Shown in pieces: positions 23,133-30,994 of a DNA stretch of 31,105 bases (its first letter is position 1; every line of letters starts with the position of its first letter). The DNA comes from Leptolinea sp. UBA4782 (GTDB lineage: Bacteria; Chloroflexota; Anaerolineae; Anaerolineales; Anaerolineaceae). The notes below the pieces were generated by a model. The model was not told the origin of the DNA. It ran no database searches and saw nothing but the letters and a program-made list of their open reading frames with translations. The stretch lies in the NCBI GenBank assembly GCA_002403095.1, contig DHHC01000021.1, forward strand, positions 72,949-104,053, read 5' to 3'. The position numbers and the translations under genes are program-made.

Positions 23133-23903
23133 ATGTACAACACGTTCAGTGATGATTATGACCGCTTTGTAAACTGGAAAAACCGGCTGGCGTTTGAGAT
23201 GCCGTTCATCGAAAAAACTGTCTCGCAGGCGCGCCGAGAAACCGCAAATCCGGCAGTGCAGGATGCTGCCTGCGGCACAGGCATGCATGCCATTGCCCTG
23301 GCTAAGCTGGGTTTTTCGGTATCGGGAGCTGATCTGTTCCCGGAAATGATCACGCGTGCGAAAGAAAATGCCGCCCGTGAGGGTGTGAATGTACACTTTG
23401 AACCGGCCGGATTTGGCAGCCTGGAAAAGACCTTCGGCAGCGGAAAGATGGATGCCCTGCTCTGCCTGGGCAACTCCCTGCCCCACGTTGAGGGTCCTGC
23501 CGGGCTGGAGAGCGCCGTGAGGGATTTTGCGGCAGTATTACGCCCGGGAGGAATTCTGTTGCTGCAAAGCCGCAACTTTGACAAGGTGATGCAGGAAAAG
23601 ATGCGCTGGATGGACCCGCAGGCTCACCGTGAGGAGGAGAAGGAGTGGATTTTCATCCGCTTCTACGATTTCGATCCGGACGGGTATATCCAGTTCAACA
23701 TCCTCACGCTCTACCGCGAGGATGCGGGCGGCTGGCAGCAGACCCTCCGCACCACCACGCTTTACCCAGTATTACAAGCGGATCTGGAGCCAGTCCTGCA
23801 ACAGGCGGGATTCAAGGATATCCGGCTGTACGGCTCGATGGACGGCTCTGATTATGATCGTACCCGCAGCGAGAACTTGATTGTAACCGCAGTAAAATAC
23901 TGA
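23133..23903 (+). CDS. Class I SAM-dependent methyltransferase
   Basis: The 256-residue protein starts at an ATG preceded by GGGAGGGA. Motif I is DAACGTGMHAIALA (44-57), with the acidic residue of motif II in GADLFP (Asp67), so it binds S-adenosylmethionine in the usual Rossmann-like fold. The next conserved block is DALLCLGNSLPH, close to glycine/sarcosine N-methyltransferase-like and Methyltransf_25 proteins, which use N-S-pH around this position. The N-terminus (YNTFSDDYDRFVNWKNRL) also resembles glycine N-methyltransferase-like proteins. The C-terminal half is beta-rich. The methyl acceptor is not determined. The gene ends four bases before the convergent pirin stop. Confidence 0.85.
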   Translation: MYNTFSDDYDRFVNWKNRLAFEMPFIEKTVSQARRETANPAVQDAACGTGMHAIALAKLGFSVSGADLFPEMITRAKENAAREGVNVHFEPAGFGSLEKTFGSGKMDALLCLGNSLPHVEGPAGLESAVRDFAAVLRPGGILLLQSRNFDKVMQEKMRWMDPQAHREEEKEWIFIRFYDFDPDGYIQFNILTLYREDAGGWQQTLRTTTLYPVLQADLEPVLQQAGFKDIRLYGSMDGSDYDRTRSENLIVTAVKY

Positions 23904-23907
23904 CCTG

Positions 23908-24810
23908 TTACTTGATAAACGTGCCGTTTTGCAGGTCCCTGAAAGTTGTGCGCAGTTCTTCTTCGGTATTCATTACGATCGGGCCATACCAGGCCACCGG
24001 TTCGCCCAGCGGTTTGCCTGAGATGAAGAGCATGCGGACGCCTTTATCCCCGGCCTTGATTTGCACCCGGTTCCCGTCATCAAAAACCACCAGGCTGTGG
24101 TTTCCCAGCCAGGGTCCCCGCTCTGTATCGAAGTAATTGCTGCCTTCCACTTCGTAGGAATACGGGTCGGTTTCGCAGCTGAATTCAGCTTCGCCCTCAA
24201 AGACATAGGCAAAAGCGGTATGCCCGCGCACGGTTGGATGGAAATACTCAACTCCCGGCGCAAGACTCAGGTCTATATACTCGGGCTGGATGGCAACGTT
24301 CTTGGCTGGACCATGCACACCGGCAACATCGCCGCAGATCACCCGCAGCTCAACGCCCGGCTGGGGAGATGCCACCGGCACCTGGCTGCTGGTGATATCC
24401 TGGTAGCGGGGGGCAGACATTTTCAGTACGCGCGGCAGGTTTGCCCACAACTGGAAACCATACATGCGCCCCTCCGGATTGCTGAACGGCATTTCCTGGT
24501 GCATGATGCCGCTGCCGGCTGTCATCCACTGGATATCGCCGGGTCCAATCACACCCTTATTGCCCAGGCTGTCGCTGTGTTCCACGGTGCCGGCCAGAAC
24601 GTAAGTGATGGTTTCGATCCCCCGGTGCGGATGCCAGGGAAAACCTTTTTCGTACATGTCCGGGCTGTCGCCGCGGAAGTCATCCAGGAGCAAAAACGGG
24701 TCAAATGTGCTGGTCTTTCCAAAACCGAAAGCGCGCCTCAGGTGCACACCAGCGCCTTCCAGGGTAGGCTTGCTCTTGATTACCATTTTGATTTTGCGGG
24801 TCTCATTCAT
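23908..24810 (-). CDS. Pirin family bicupin protein
   Basis: Pirins are double-cupin iron proteins; bacterial members are linked to quercetinase activity or redox sensing. The 300-residue product has the N-terminal iron site His60 and His62 in PWHPHRGIETITY, then His104 and Glu106 in SGIMHQEMP, matching the four ligands of human pirin. The RAFGFGKTSTFDPFLLLDDF segment before it is the usual pirin start. The C-terminal cupin lacks a metal site, as normal. Length is in the family range. It follows the GlsB/YeaQ gene on the same strand but is cut off from it by a terminator at 24836-24880, so it is likely transcribed separately. The substrate is unknown. Confidence 0.93.
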   Translation of the reverse strand: MNETRKIKMVIKSKPTLEGAGVHLRRAFGFGKTSTFDPFLLLDDFRGDSPDMYEKGFPWHPHRGIETITYVLAGTVEHSDSLGNKGVIGPGDIQWMTAGSGIMHQEMPFSNPEGRMYGFQLWANLPRVLKMSAPRYQDITSSQVPVASPQPGVELRVICGDVAGVHGPAKNVAIQPEYIDLSLAPGVEYFHPTVRGHTAFAYVFEGEAEFSCETDPYSYEVEGSNYFDTERGPWLGNHSLVVFDDGNRVQIKAGDKGVRMLFISGKPLGEPVAWYGPIVMNTEEELRTTFRDLQNGTFIK

Positions 24811-24835
24811 ATTGGCCTCGTAATTGTCAATCAGG

Positions 24836-24880
24836 GCAAAAAAAGAGAACGGGCGGGAATGCTGTCCCGCCCGTTTTTTT
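24836..24880 (-). terminator. Rho-independent terminator of the GlsB/YeaQ gene, possibly two-way
   Basis: A perfect 11-bp stem (AACGGGCGGGA with TCCCGCCCGTT) and six-base loop occupy 24848-24875. Both flanks are T-rich in the reading direction (CTCTTTTTTT on the minus strand, seven T on the plus strand). Confidence 0.9.
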
Positions 24881-24888
24881 ACTTCAGG

Positions 24889-25143
24889 TTACCTCCGGCG
24901 GAGCAGGCGCAGGATGATCAGCAACAGAACTGCACCGACAAAGGAAGAAATGATCTGGCCGATAATCCCGGACCCGATCGAAAGGTTCAGCTGTCCAAAG
25001 ATCCACCCTCCGATAAACCCACCCAGAATACCAACCAGGATGGCTCCCAGCAGGCCGACCTTGATGCCCTTCACAACTGCATCTGCCAGGGCGCCTGCAA
25101 TCCCGCCAACCAGGATGTAAACCAAAATGTCCATTAAACTCAT
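24889..25143 (-). CDS. GlsB/YeaQ/YmgE-family (transglycosylase-associated) membrane protein
   Basis: The ATG at 25143 follows AGGAGG by five bases; an upstream GTG would lie inside that ribosome site. The 84-residue product has three hydrophobic helices with Gly motifs (GGIAGALADAV, GILGGFIGGWIFG) and a RLLRRR end, the pattern of this small inner-membrane stress protein family. The molecular role of the family is not known; it is often induced by stress or stationary phase. It has its own promoter (25168-25197) and terminator. Confidence 0.9.
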   Translation of the reverse strand: MSLMDILVYILVGGIAGALADAVVKGIKVGLLGAILVGILGGFIGGWIFGQLNLSIGSGIIGQIISSFVGAVLLLIILRLLRRR

Positions 25144-25167
25144 ATTCACCTCCTCTAAGTTACCGGT

Positions 25168-25197
25168 ATTCTAACACATCAAAACACCCGGATTCAA
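25168..25197 (-). promoter_or_regulatory. Promoter of the GlsB/YeaQ gene
   Basis: On the minus strand TTGAAT (25197-25192), an 18-base spacer and TAGAAT (25173-25168) stand about 25 bases before the start codon. Confidence 0.6.
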
Positions 25198-25326
25198 CTT
25201 ATCCATAAAGGACCCAATCCAGCCAGGCAGAATCCCTGCTGTTTGATAAAATAAGGTAAGGCGGTTAAGTATTGTATCCGCCCGGGTCTTCAGGCAAGTT
25301 AGTGCACATACCGGGGAAAACATTTA

Positions 25327-26817
25327 ATGATGTGGCAATCCCTTGAAACTTACCTTTTGCTGGCAGCGGCCCTGCTGATTTTAAGCGTGGTCGCAAGCAA
25401 GTTTTCCGACCGGCTTGGCATCCCAACCCTCATCATCTTCCTGGTGATCGGCATGCTGGCAGGATCTGATGGGCCCGGGGGTATCTATTTTGATGATGCC
25501 CGGCTGGCGCAGAACCTCGGTATCATCGCCCTGGTAATCATCCTTTTCTCGGGCGGGCTGGATACCTCGTGGAAGCGTACCCGGACGGTGATGAAAGATG
25601 GGCTTATCCTGGCAACTGCGGGTGTGCTGATCACTGCCCTGTGCCTGGGCGTATTTGCCCACTTTATCTTTGACATTTCCCTTCTTGAAGGCATTTTGCT
25701 CGGTTCTATCGTTTCATCTACCGATGCAGCGGCGGTTTTCTCTGTGCTCCGTTCCAAGGGGGTCCAGCTTAAGGGCAGGCTGAAGCCCCTGCTCGAATTT
25801 GAATCGGGCAGCAACGACCCGATGGCTGTATTCCTGACGGTTGCGGTTTCGCTGGTGTTGACCGACTCGGAGCGCACGCTGTGGGGATTGATCCCGATGT
25901 TCTTCCAGCAAATGATCCTCGGGGCGCTGCTGGGAATTGCAGCCGGCAAGCTGGCGGTTTTCCTTACCAACCGCCTGCGGCTGGGGTACTCCGGGTTGTA
26001 CCCGGTGCTGACCCTGGGTGTACTCTTCCTGACCTACAGCGTCACTGCCCTGATAGGAGGCAGCGGCTTTCTGGCGGTTTACCTGGTCGGTTTGATGATG
26101 AGCCGCGAAGAGTTCCTGCACAAGCGCAGCCTGCTGCGCTTTTACGACGGCCTGGCCTGGCTGATGCAAATCGCCATGTTCCTGGCGCTGGGGCTGCTGG
26201 TGTTCCCTTCCAGGTTGGTCACAATTGTCCTGCCCGGGCTGGCAATGGCTCTCTTCCTGACGCTTGTCGCCCGCCCTGTGAGTGTCTTTCTCGGCACAGC
26301 ATTTTCCAAGATCAGCCTGTCCGAAAAGGTGTTCATTTCATGGGTGGGGCTGCGCGGTGCCGTCCCAATCATCCTGGCTACCTATCCGCGCTTGATGGGC
26401 ATTCCCCAGTCAGACCTGATTTTCAATACTGTTTTTTTTGTTGTCCTGATCTCTGCCTTGCTGCAGGGAACGACTATCCCGTATGTGGCAAAGAAGCTGA
26501 AGCTGGATGGTATCGACCAGGCTGAAACCCGCTACCCGATCGAATTTGTTGAAGAATCAGAATGGAAGGGCGAGCTGCAGGAGATTATCATTCCAGAGAA
26601 TTCCTGGGCGGTGAATAAAGCCATTGTCGAAATCGGGCTGCCGGGTGAGTACCTGCTGGTGTTGATTTCACGTGGGTCAGAATTTATTATTCCCAACGGC
26701 AGCGTGGTTCTCCTGCCGGGAGATAAAATCCTCGGTCTGGCTGAGGGGCCTGTTCACCAGGATGTGGAAAGACTTCTTGCGTTGAAGGCAGAACCAAAAC
26801 CCGTGCCTAAGCTATGA
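25327..26817 (+). CDS. CPA1-type cation/proton antiporter with RCK_C domain (NhaP2/CvrA-like)
   Basis: The 496-residue protein begins with a Na+/H+ exchanger domain of about twelve helices (residues 5-395). Characteristic segments are FSDRLGIPTLIIFLVIGMLAG, ILFSGGLDTSW, SSTDAAAVFSVL, EFESGSNDPMAVFLT (with the ion-binding Asp pair) and SWVGLRGAVPIILAT. A C-terminal RCK_C/TrkA-C domain (about 415-485; ELQEIIIPENSWAVNK to LPGDKILGLAEG) could bind a regulatory ligand. This combination is typical of K+/H+ antiporters NhaP2/CvrA in the cytoplasmic membrane. A GGGGAAAA stretch precedes the start; Met2 is an equally possible start. It is a single-gene unit that converges on a lipoprotein gene 330 bases away. 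Confidence 0.9.
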   Translation: MMWQSLETYLLLAAALLILSVVASKFSDRLGIPTLIIFLVIGMLAGSDGPGGIYFDDARLAQNLGIIALVIILFSGGLDTSWKRTRTVMKDGLILATAGVLITALCLGVFAHFIFDISLLEGILLGSIVSSTDAAAVFSVLRSKGVQLKGRLKPLLEFESGSNDPMAVFLTVAVSLVLTDSERTLWGLIPMFFQQMILGALLGIAAGKLAVFLTNRLRLGYSGLYPVLTLGVLFLTYSVTALIGGSGFLAVYLVGLMMSREEFLHKRSLLRFYDGLAWLMQIAMFLALGLLVFPSRLVTIVLPGLAMALFLTLVARPVSVFLGTAFSKISLSEKVFISWVGLRGAVPIILATYPRLMGIPQSDLIFNTVFFVVLISALLQGTTIPYVAKKLKLDGIDQAETRYPIEFVEESEWKGELQEIIIPENSWAVNKAIVEIGLPGEYLLVLISRGSEFIIPNGSVVLLPGDKILGLAEGPVHQDVERLLALKAEPKPVPKL

Positions 26818-26907
26818 GAGGCAAGCAAGAAAAGTGTTGCTTAAAACGACCCTGCGCTTCGGTACGGAAAATATTGCCTGTTGCTCAGACCGGAAGAGCC
26901 GATGTTA

Positions 26908-27035
26908 GTCATCCTGAGGGAGGCACGACCGAAGGATCTAGCACTGGATTTTTCAAGGCGAGATTCTTCGCTCTGCTCAGAATGACAAATAAAAACGAAC
27001 GAAGGATCTTGTATCGGCACCTTTCAAGGCGAAAT
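26908..27035 (+). repeat. Intergenic palindromic repeat with an internal direct repeat
   Basis: The left arm GTCATCCTGAG...CGAAGGATCT (26908-26939) is mirrored by AGATTCTTCG...CTCAGAATGACA (26961-26987), so the element can fold into a long imperfect hairpin. A second unit follows: the stretch CGACCGAAGGATCT...TTCAAGGCGAGAT (26926-26963) recurs as CGAACGAAGGATCT...TTCAAGGCGAAAT (26996-27035). It is the best of three copies in the window and lies in a 328-base gap with no gene. Confidence 0.75.
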
Positions 27036-27083
27036 ACCCACTTCCTTTACTGTTCCAGTTTTTGAATCCTGTTACGACTTTAA

Positions 27084-27130
27084 TAAAAAAGTAAAGACTA
27101 CCCCTTCCTTCGGGGCAATCTCTACTTTTT
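27084..27130. terminator. Bidirectional terminator between the antiporter and lipoprotein genes
   Basis: An imperfect hairpin with an A-rich left arm (AAAAAGTAAAGA), a CCCC/GGGG inner stem around TTCCTTC and a right arm ending TACTTTTT works on both strands. It lies 15 bases past the minus-strand lipoprotein stop. Confidence 0.75.
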
Positions 27131-27145
27131 GTATTTATTGAAGTA

Positions 27146-27877
27146 TTAAGGCAATTTCGGGTCGAGGTCCCAACCGTACCATGGATCCCAGGGATGGGCT
27201 TCCCCCAGGAATTCACACTTGAGCGTGACCGGGTCTGGCAGGTAACCTCCGAAACAATACCCCACGTTCTGCGGCCGCAGAATATGGATTTCATCTGACC
27301 GGAGAACAACGCCTGCCGCATCCTGAAGCTCAAAGCGGTAATCCACTTCCCAGTAGGGCAGGTTAACGATGTATTCGTGGTTGGTGAAGAAATATCCAAT
27401 TGCCGGGTTATCAGCTGCCCTGGTGAGCGGGTATATGAACCAGGGTTCCGGGCGGGTGTCATACAGGGCGACCTGCATCCCGTCAGGGATGGGCTGGTTA
27501 AAGGTGTAAATAAAGGTGCAGGATTGCACAATGCCGTCCACCTCGGTGAACCCGTTTTCCTGCCGCGCAACCTGTGCACCTTCAGGCATGGTATAACCCA
27601 GTTCTGTTGCATAAAGGCTGTTTGGCGCACACCAGGCGCTGAAACCGGCCTCCTTAACACCCAGGGTGGGCATGGAAGTGGGCACGGCTGTAAAAGTTGG
27701 TTCCGGGGTGGCGGTAGCAGAGGGTACTATGGTCGGTTCGGGGGTGAACGTAGTTGGTGGGGGAAAGGTGGCAACCTCGTCCGATGAAGGGACTGCTGGT
27801 TCTTGTGAATTGCTGCACGCGGAAAGCAGCAGTATGGTAACCAGGACAAAGAGAGCCAGGCGGAATTTGATCAGCAT
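27146..27877 (-). CDS. Lipoprotein with Thr/Pro-rich linker, unknown function
   Basis: The 243-residue protein has a signal sequence ending in lipobox LLSAC with Cys21. A Thr/Pro-rich linker (about residues 40-75, TFTPEPTIVPSATATPEPT) follows, and then a compact domain of about 165 residues with several aromatic beta-strand segments and four Cys. No family was recognised; the domain has the look of an immunoglobulin- or jelly-roll-type surface module (YIPV-like strands YTMPEGAQVARQENG, TFIYTFNQPIPDGMQVALYD). A minus-strand TATAAT at 27916-27911 lies about 34 bases before the ATG and could be its -10. It is expected on the outer face of the cytoplasmic membrane. Confidence 0.8.
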   Translation of the reverse strand: MLIKFRLALFVLVTILLLSACSNSQEPAVPSSDEVATFPPPTTFTPEPTIVPSATATPEPTFTAVPTSMPTLGVKEAGFSAWCAPNSLYATELGYTMPEGAQVARQENGFTEVDGIVQSCTFIYTFNQPIPDGMQVALYDTRPEPWFIYPLTRAADNPAIGYFFTNHEYIVNLPYWEVDYRFELQDAAGVVLRSDEIHILRPQNVGYCFGGYLPDPVTLKCEFLGEAHPWDPWYGWDLDPKLP

Positions 27878-27937
27878 TGCAATAATCCCTTCAGTATCAC
27901 AATTTGTTCAATTATAGACCCGGTTTGAAATTCTGGA

Positions 27938-28420
27938 TCAAGCTGCTTTTTCCAGCAGGCTGGATGCCCACTGGGCGGCGTGCTCCAATTCGCCTTCCAC
28001 CAGCGGTCCTTCCGATTCCTTTACAATGAACCAGGCAGGTCCGGCGGACAGGACGGCGCCTTTTTGTGCCAGCGCAGCTGCCATTTTCTCTGCCGCGTAC
28101 CCGCCGCGTTTGACGATGAAGCGGGACAGGAAGAATTTGATTGTATCCGGGTTGATACGGGTGTCGAACACGGCAGTTTTTATGCCTTGCAAACCGCCTG
28201 CGGGTATTGACTTCAAAAATGCCTGGACCTGCTCAGAAGCATTGAATCCGCGGGTAGGGCTGCCCAGGATGAGCAGGTCATAGCCGCTGACTTGGTCGAA
28301 AGTGAAACCGGTGATCTTTACCGTTTCCACATCGGCTGAAGAAGCAAGCGTATCAGCAACAACCCGGGCTATCTTTTCGGTATTACCGAAATATGAATCG
28401 TACACAATCAGAACTTTCAT
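27938..28420 (-). CDS. Flavodoxin-like protein
   Basis: The 160-residue protein opens with the flavodoxin signature VLIVYDSYFGNTEKIA, which forms the FMN phosphate loop, followed by LLILGSPTRGFNASEQV (the second FMN loop) and a TAVFDTRI strand. It is a short-chain flavodoxin-domain protein and probably an electron carrier or flavodoxin-type oxidase/protoporphyrinogen-type protein. The ATG is preceded by GAAAGGAAAG. It lies upstream of the lipoprotein gene on the same strand with a 60-base gap that holds a separate -10 box. Electron donor and acceptor are not identified. Confidence 0.9.
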   Translation of the reverse strand: MKVLIVYDSYFGNTEKIARVVADTLASSADVETVKITGFTFDQVSGYDLLILGSPTRGFNASEQVQAFLKSIPAGGLQGIKTAVFDTRINPDTIKFFLSRFIVKRGGYAAEKMAAALAQKGAVLSAGPAWFIVKESEGPLVEGELEHAAQWASSLLEKAA

Positions 28421-28495
28421 TTACTTTCCTTTCAGGTAAATATGAATCTGGATTATGCAGAGAGACGATCGATTGAAAATGGAACTATTTTATTA

Positions 28496-29815
28496 CTATT
28501 TCAATGATTGATCATGGAATGGATTTTTGGACAATTCAACTTGTGGTTTTGTTTTAATGATGGCAAGGATGATGTAAGAATATACAACAACTCCTGCAAA
28601 TCCTAATAGAAAGTTGGTCAAGTTTTCAACAGGTGGTTTATGGAAGATAACCAGTAATATTGAGATGATTGATCCAATAATCCATGCAATTGGAAAACTA
28701 AAAACAAAAAAGTCAATTATTCGTTGAGAATTATTATTTACCTGACGATGTGCAAGAAATACCAGGAATGGCAGTAAAACCATGGCAGTGTGAATGTGGG
28801 AATGCCAGGATATCAAACAGGAAGCGGAAAAAATTGATAACAAGACCGCTACCCATTGTGAAGATAGCATCGCGGGTTTCTTTTTTAGCAGCGAAATCCA
28901 CAGCGCCAAAGTAACCAGCGTGCCAAGAATTGTCAGAATCCAGCCCAGGGAGGAAGATGTCCAGGTGTTTATGTTTACGCCGATCATGCGCCAGTTCGCC
29001 ATGTTTTCTGGAGCAAATGAAGAATTTAACTGTTCCGTATCAGTCCAAAGCCTAAATAAATCCAGAGAACCTTTTACTCCAGAAAGAGAAAAGGATGTTA
29101 AGAGTATGCCAACCGCGGAAAAAACGAACCCCTGTAAGATTTTCCAATTTTTCATTAAGAATAGTGCCAGAACAACCAGGATTAGCATCTGAGGTTTTAA
29201 TAATAACCCACCCAGCCATAAACCGCTGATCACCGGTCTTTTATTAATCGCATGTCTTAAAAATTCTCCACAAAAGATGACATTTAAAAGTTCAATTTGC
29301 CCATTAATTAAATTTGCATAAACCGGATATGAAACAAGCAGGGCCATGAGAAGTAGATTCTGTTTGGATTGTAAAGTTCTACTTTTGGAAAGGTCTCTCA
29401 TAAAGAACGAAAGGTAGAAAGCAAGAGCCAGGATGTTTACTACTGTCCAAAGCCAGAAACTGGAAGGAAAATCCAAAAAGGAGAGGAAATAAAAAGGGAT
29501 CACAAAAACAGATAAATACAAATAGGGTATCAAGATGGGTGAGATAATACCCGGGGGGAGATTTGTGTTGGTAATGGTTTGATATTGAACCTGTCCGATG
29601 ATATTCAAGTCATAGATATGTGAAAAACCTAATTCACGAGCGACTTTCCCTGCACTCCAATAGGCCCAATAATCACCGCCAACACCATTCATTATCCCGA
29701 TTTCTAAGATCAGAGCTATGAAGTTGGCTATATATAGAAACGCCACCGCTGCCAGCGCCAGCTTGCGCCAGGCATCGGCGTTCAGGTTCTTGAAGGGAAG
29801 GGACTTGATTAACAT
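28496..29815 (-). CDS. GT87-like (DUF2029) integral membrane glycosyltransferase, AT-rich
   Basis: The 439-residue protein has about ten or eleven hydrophobic segments. The first extracytoplasmic loop contains GGDYWAYWSAGKVARE, with Asp48 at the position of the catalytic Asp of GT-C enzymes of the GT87/DUF2029 type. Such proteins add a hexose or pentose from a polyprenyl-phosphate donor on the outside of the membrane. The body of the gene (about 28496-29735) is clearly richer in A+T than every neighbour, but the first 25 codons are GC-rich like the rest of the window, suggesting horizontal replacement of the gene body. The ATG has no visible ribosome site. No glycan gene cluster surrounds it. 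Confidence 0.75.
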   Translation of the reverse strand: MLIKSLPFKNLNADAWRKLALAAVAFLYIANFIALILEIGIMNGVGGDYWAYWSAGKVARELGFSHIYDLNIIGQVQYQTITNTNLPPGIISPILIPYLYLSVFVIPFYFLSFLDFPSSFWLWTVVNILALAFYLSFFMRDLSKSRTLQSKQNLLLMALLVSYPVYANLINGQIELLNVIFCGEFLRHAINKRPVISGLWLGGLLLKPQMLILVVLALFLMKNWKILQGFVFSAVGILLTSFSLSGVKGSLDLFRLWTDTEQLNSSFAPENMANWRMIGVNINTWTSSSLGWILTILGTLVTLALWISLLKKKPAMLSSQWVAVLLSIFSASCLISWHSHIHTAMVLLPFLVFLAHRQVNNNSQRIIDFFVFSFPIAWIIGSIISILLVIFHKPPVENLTNFLLGFAGVVVYSYIILAIIKTKPQVELSKNPFHDQSLK

Positions 29816-29899
29816 ATGAGGTAATGAAGGTTCAGATCTGTTTGAGCGCAGCCTGTTGGATTCTTTTAATGGTAATAAAAACTATTTTCAATTGAGAGA

Positions 29900-30373
29900 C
29901 TATTTTCTTGCAGTGATCTTCTCGTACACTCCGGGAGTCCAAAACATGTTATATCCCCGTCCAGTCAATATGCGCTTGTACACTTTCATTGCCTGCCTGG
30001 AACCTGCCCCATACCAAAACTCAAGCAGGTGATACTTTGAATGGGCTGAAAAGAGGTAGTAGATGGCATACATGGCAAGGGTAAGGAATAGGACTCTCCC
30101 CAGGGGTACCTGTGCGTAGTTGATTGACTGTGAAAAGAACACTATGAAAGGCGTGAGCAGCAGAAGCCACGGCATCGGATGAAATATTGCCGAGCGCCAG
30201 AAACAGGCGTCACAAATCCCGGCTGCGCGGGATCCGGCAATTGTTACCTGGTAATTCTTAGTTAATACATCCCCTGCCACCCGCCTGCCGTTTCCGAAAT
30301 AGAATGTGTAGTGCGTGCAGGGGTTGACCCTCCCGCACTTTTCACACTTGGACCCTTGCTGCCCAGAGTTCAT
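29900..30373 (-). CDS. Zinc-ribbon membrane protein of unknown function
   Basis: The ATG at 30373 is used, with AAGGAG eight bases before it; the frame is open farther upstream. The 157-residue protein has an N-terminal treble-clef-like set of Cys, CEKCGRVNPC (Cys10, Cys13, Cys19) and CDAC (Cys54, Cys57), which probably binds zinc. Two transmembrane helices (about 66-82 and 92-109) and a basic C-terminal region of about 45 residues follow. I do not recognise the family. Its promoter may lie at the GAGTATACTC palindrome (30417-30426), in which TATACT could be the -10. It shares strand with the GT87-like gene downstream, 84 bases away. A sensor or assembly role is conceivable, but nothing in sequence or context decides. 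Confidence 0.7.
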   Translation of the reverse strand: MNSGQQGSKCEKCGRVNPCTHYTFYFGNGRRVAGDVLTKNYQVTIAGSRAAGICDACFWRSAIFHPMPWLLLLTPFIVFFSQSINYAQVPLGRVLFLTLAMYAIYYLFSAHSKYHLLEFWYGAGSRQAMKVYKRILTGRGYNMFWTPGVYEKITARK

Positions 30374-30581
30374 ATTCATTTCTCCTTGGAGTGTGGATGT
30401 GTACTGCTTGAGAAATGAGTATACTCGAAAACTCAACCCGACTTGTAATCTTAGAATGCGAAAGATATCGGCATTTCTGAGATTCTAGACAACTGAAGAA
30501 GAGTCTACTTTTTAAGGGCAGGCATAACGCGGTAATAGAATGTTCTGGCCCGAAGCCCGATTTTAATTTTATTGAATCAGA

Positions 30582-30788
30582 TCAGTCTTCGAGGATGAAG
30601 GTGATCTTCAAATGGACCCGGTACTCGCTGATCTGGCCCTCCGGGCTGATGGTCACTTCCTGGTTCTCGATCCAGGCGGAGACCACGTTCTTGAGGGTTT
30701 TGTGGGCGCGGGCAACGCCGGCCTTGAGGGCGTCATCAAAACTGACGGGAGAAGATGCTTTGATTTCGGTGATCCTGGCTACAGACAT
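30582..30788 (-). CDS. Dodecin family flavin-binding protein
   Basis: The start at 30788 follows a GGAGG six bases before it and gives a 68-residue protein, the usual dodecin length. The sequence MSVARITEIKASSPVSFDDA, a central alpha-helix, then AWIENQEV with Trp39 (which stacks on the flavin ring in dodecins) and a terminal strand YRVHLKITFIL fit the family. Dodecins form hollow 12-mers that store or buffer flavins and sometimes CoA. It has a separate promoter. Confidence 0.93.
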   Translation of the reverse strand: MSVARITEIKASSPVSFDDALKAGVARAHKTLKNVVSAWIENQEVTISPEGQISEYRVHLKITFILED

Positions 30789-30820
30789 GGAATTCCTCCT
30801 TTTTTCATTCGTCTGAAGGT

Positions 30821-30849
30821 ATCTTATCCCACCCGGGAGAATTTTGCAA
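30821..30849 (-). promoter_or_regulatory. Promoter of the dodecin gene
   Basis: On the minus strand TTGCAA (30849-30844), a 17-base spacer and TAAGAT (30826-30821) stand about 33 bases before the start codon. Confidence 0.55.
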
Positions 30850-30943
30850 CAACCTCTATCGAGCGTTAGGCTCCATGACCAGGACTCAAAAAAGGAAACT
30901 GGCGGCAAGATAAGTTTTCCTGTTGAGGAAAAGGAATAATAAA

Positions 30944-30963
30944 ATATTGGGTGATATTGGGTG
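30944..30963 (+). repeat. Short tandem repeat, two copies of a 10-base unit
   Basis: ATATTGGGTG occurs twice in a row with no mismatch and is followed by a partial AT. It lies in an AT-rich stretch that runs to the window end and directly before a possible promoter. Confidence 0.8.
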
Positions 30964-30965
30964 AT

Positions 30966-30994
30966 TTGTGTATGGTCATTAAATTTGGGATAAT
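30966..30994 (+). promoter_or_regulatory. Possible promoter for a gene beyond the right edge
   Basis: TTGTGT (30966-30971), a 17-base spacer and GATAAT (30989-30994) match the sigma-70 layout. The 30909-31105 stretch is AT-rich and holds no gene that I can see. Confidence 0.4.

Noticed and set aside
24061..25137. Long plus-strand open frame opposite pirin and GlsB genes
   Set aside because: It spans two well-identified minus-strand genes and a terminator, and shows no family features.
26814..27065. Open frame of 83 codons after the antiporter gene
   Set aside because: It runs through the palindromic repeat, has no ribosome site and has no protein-like pattern.
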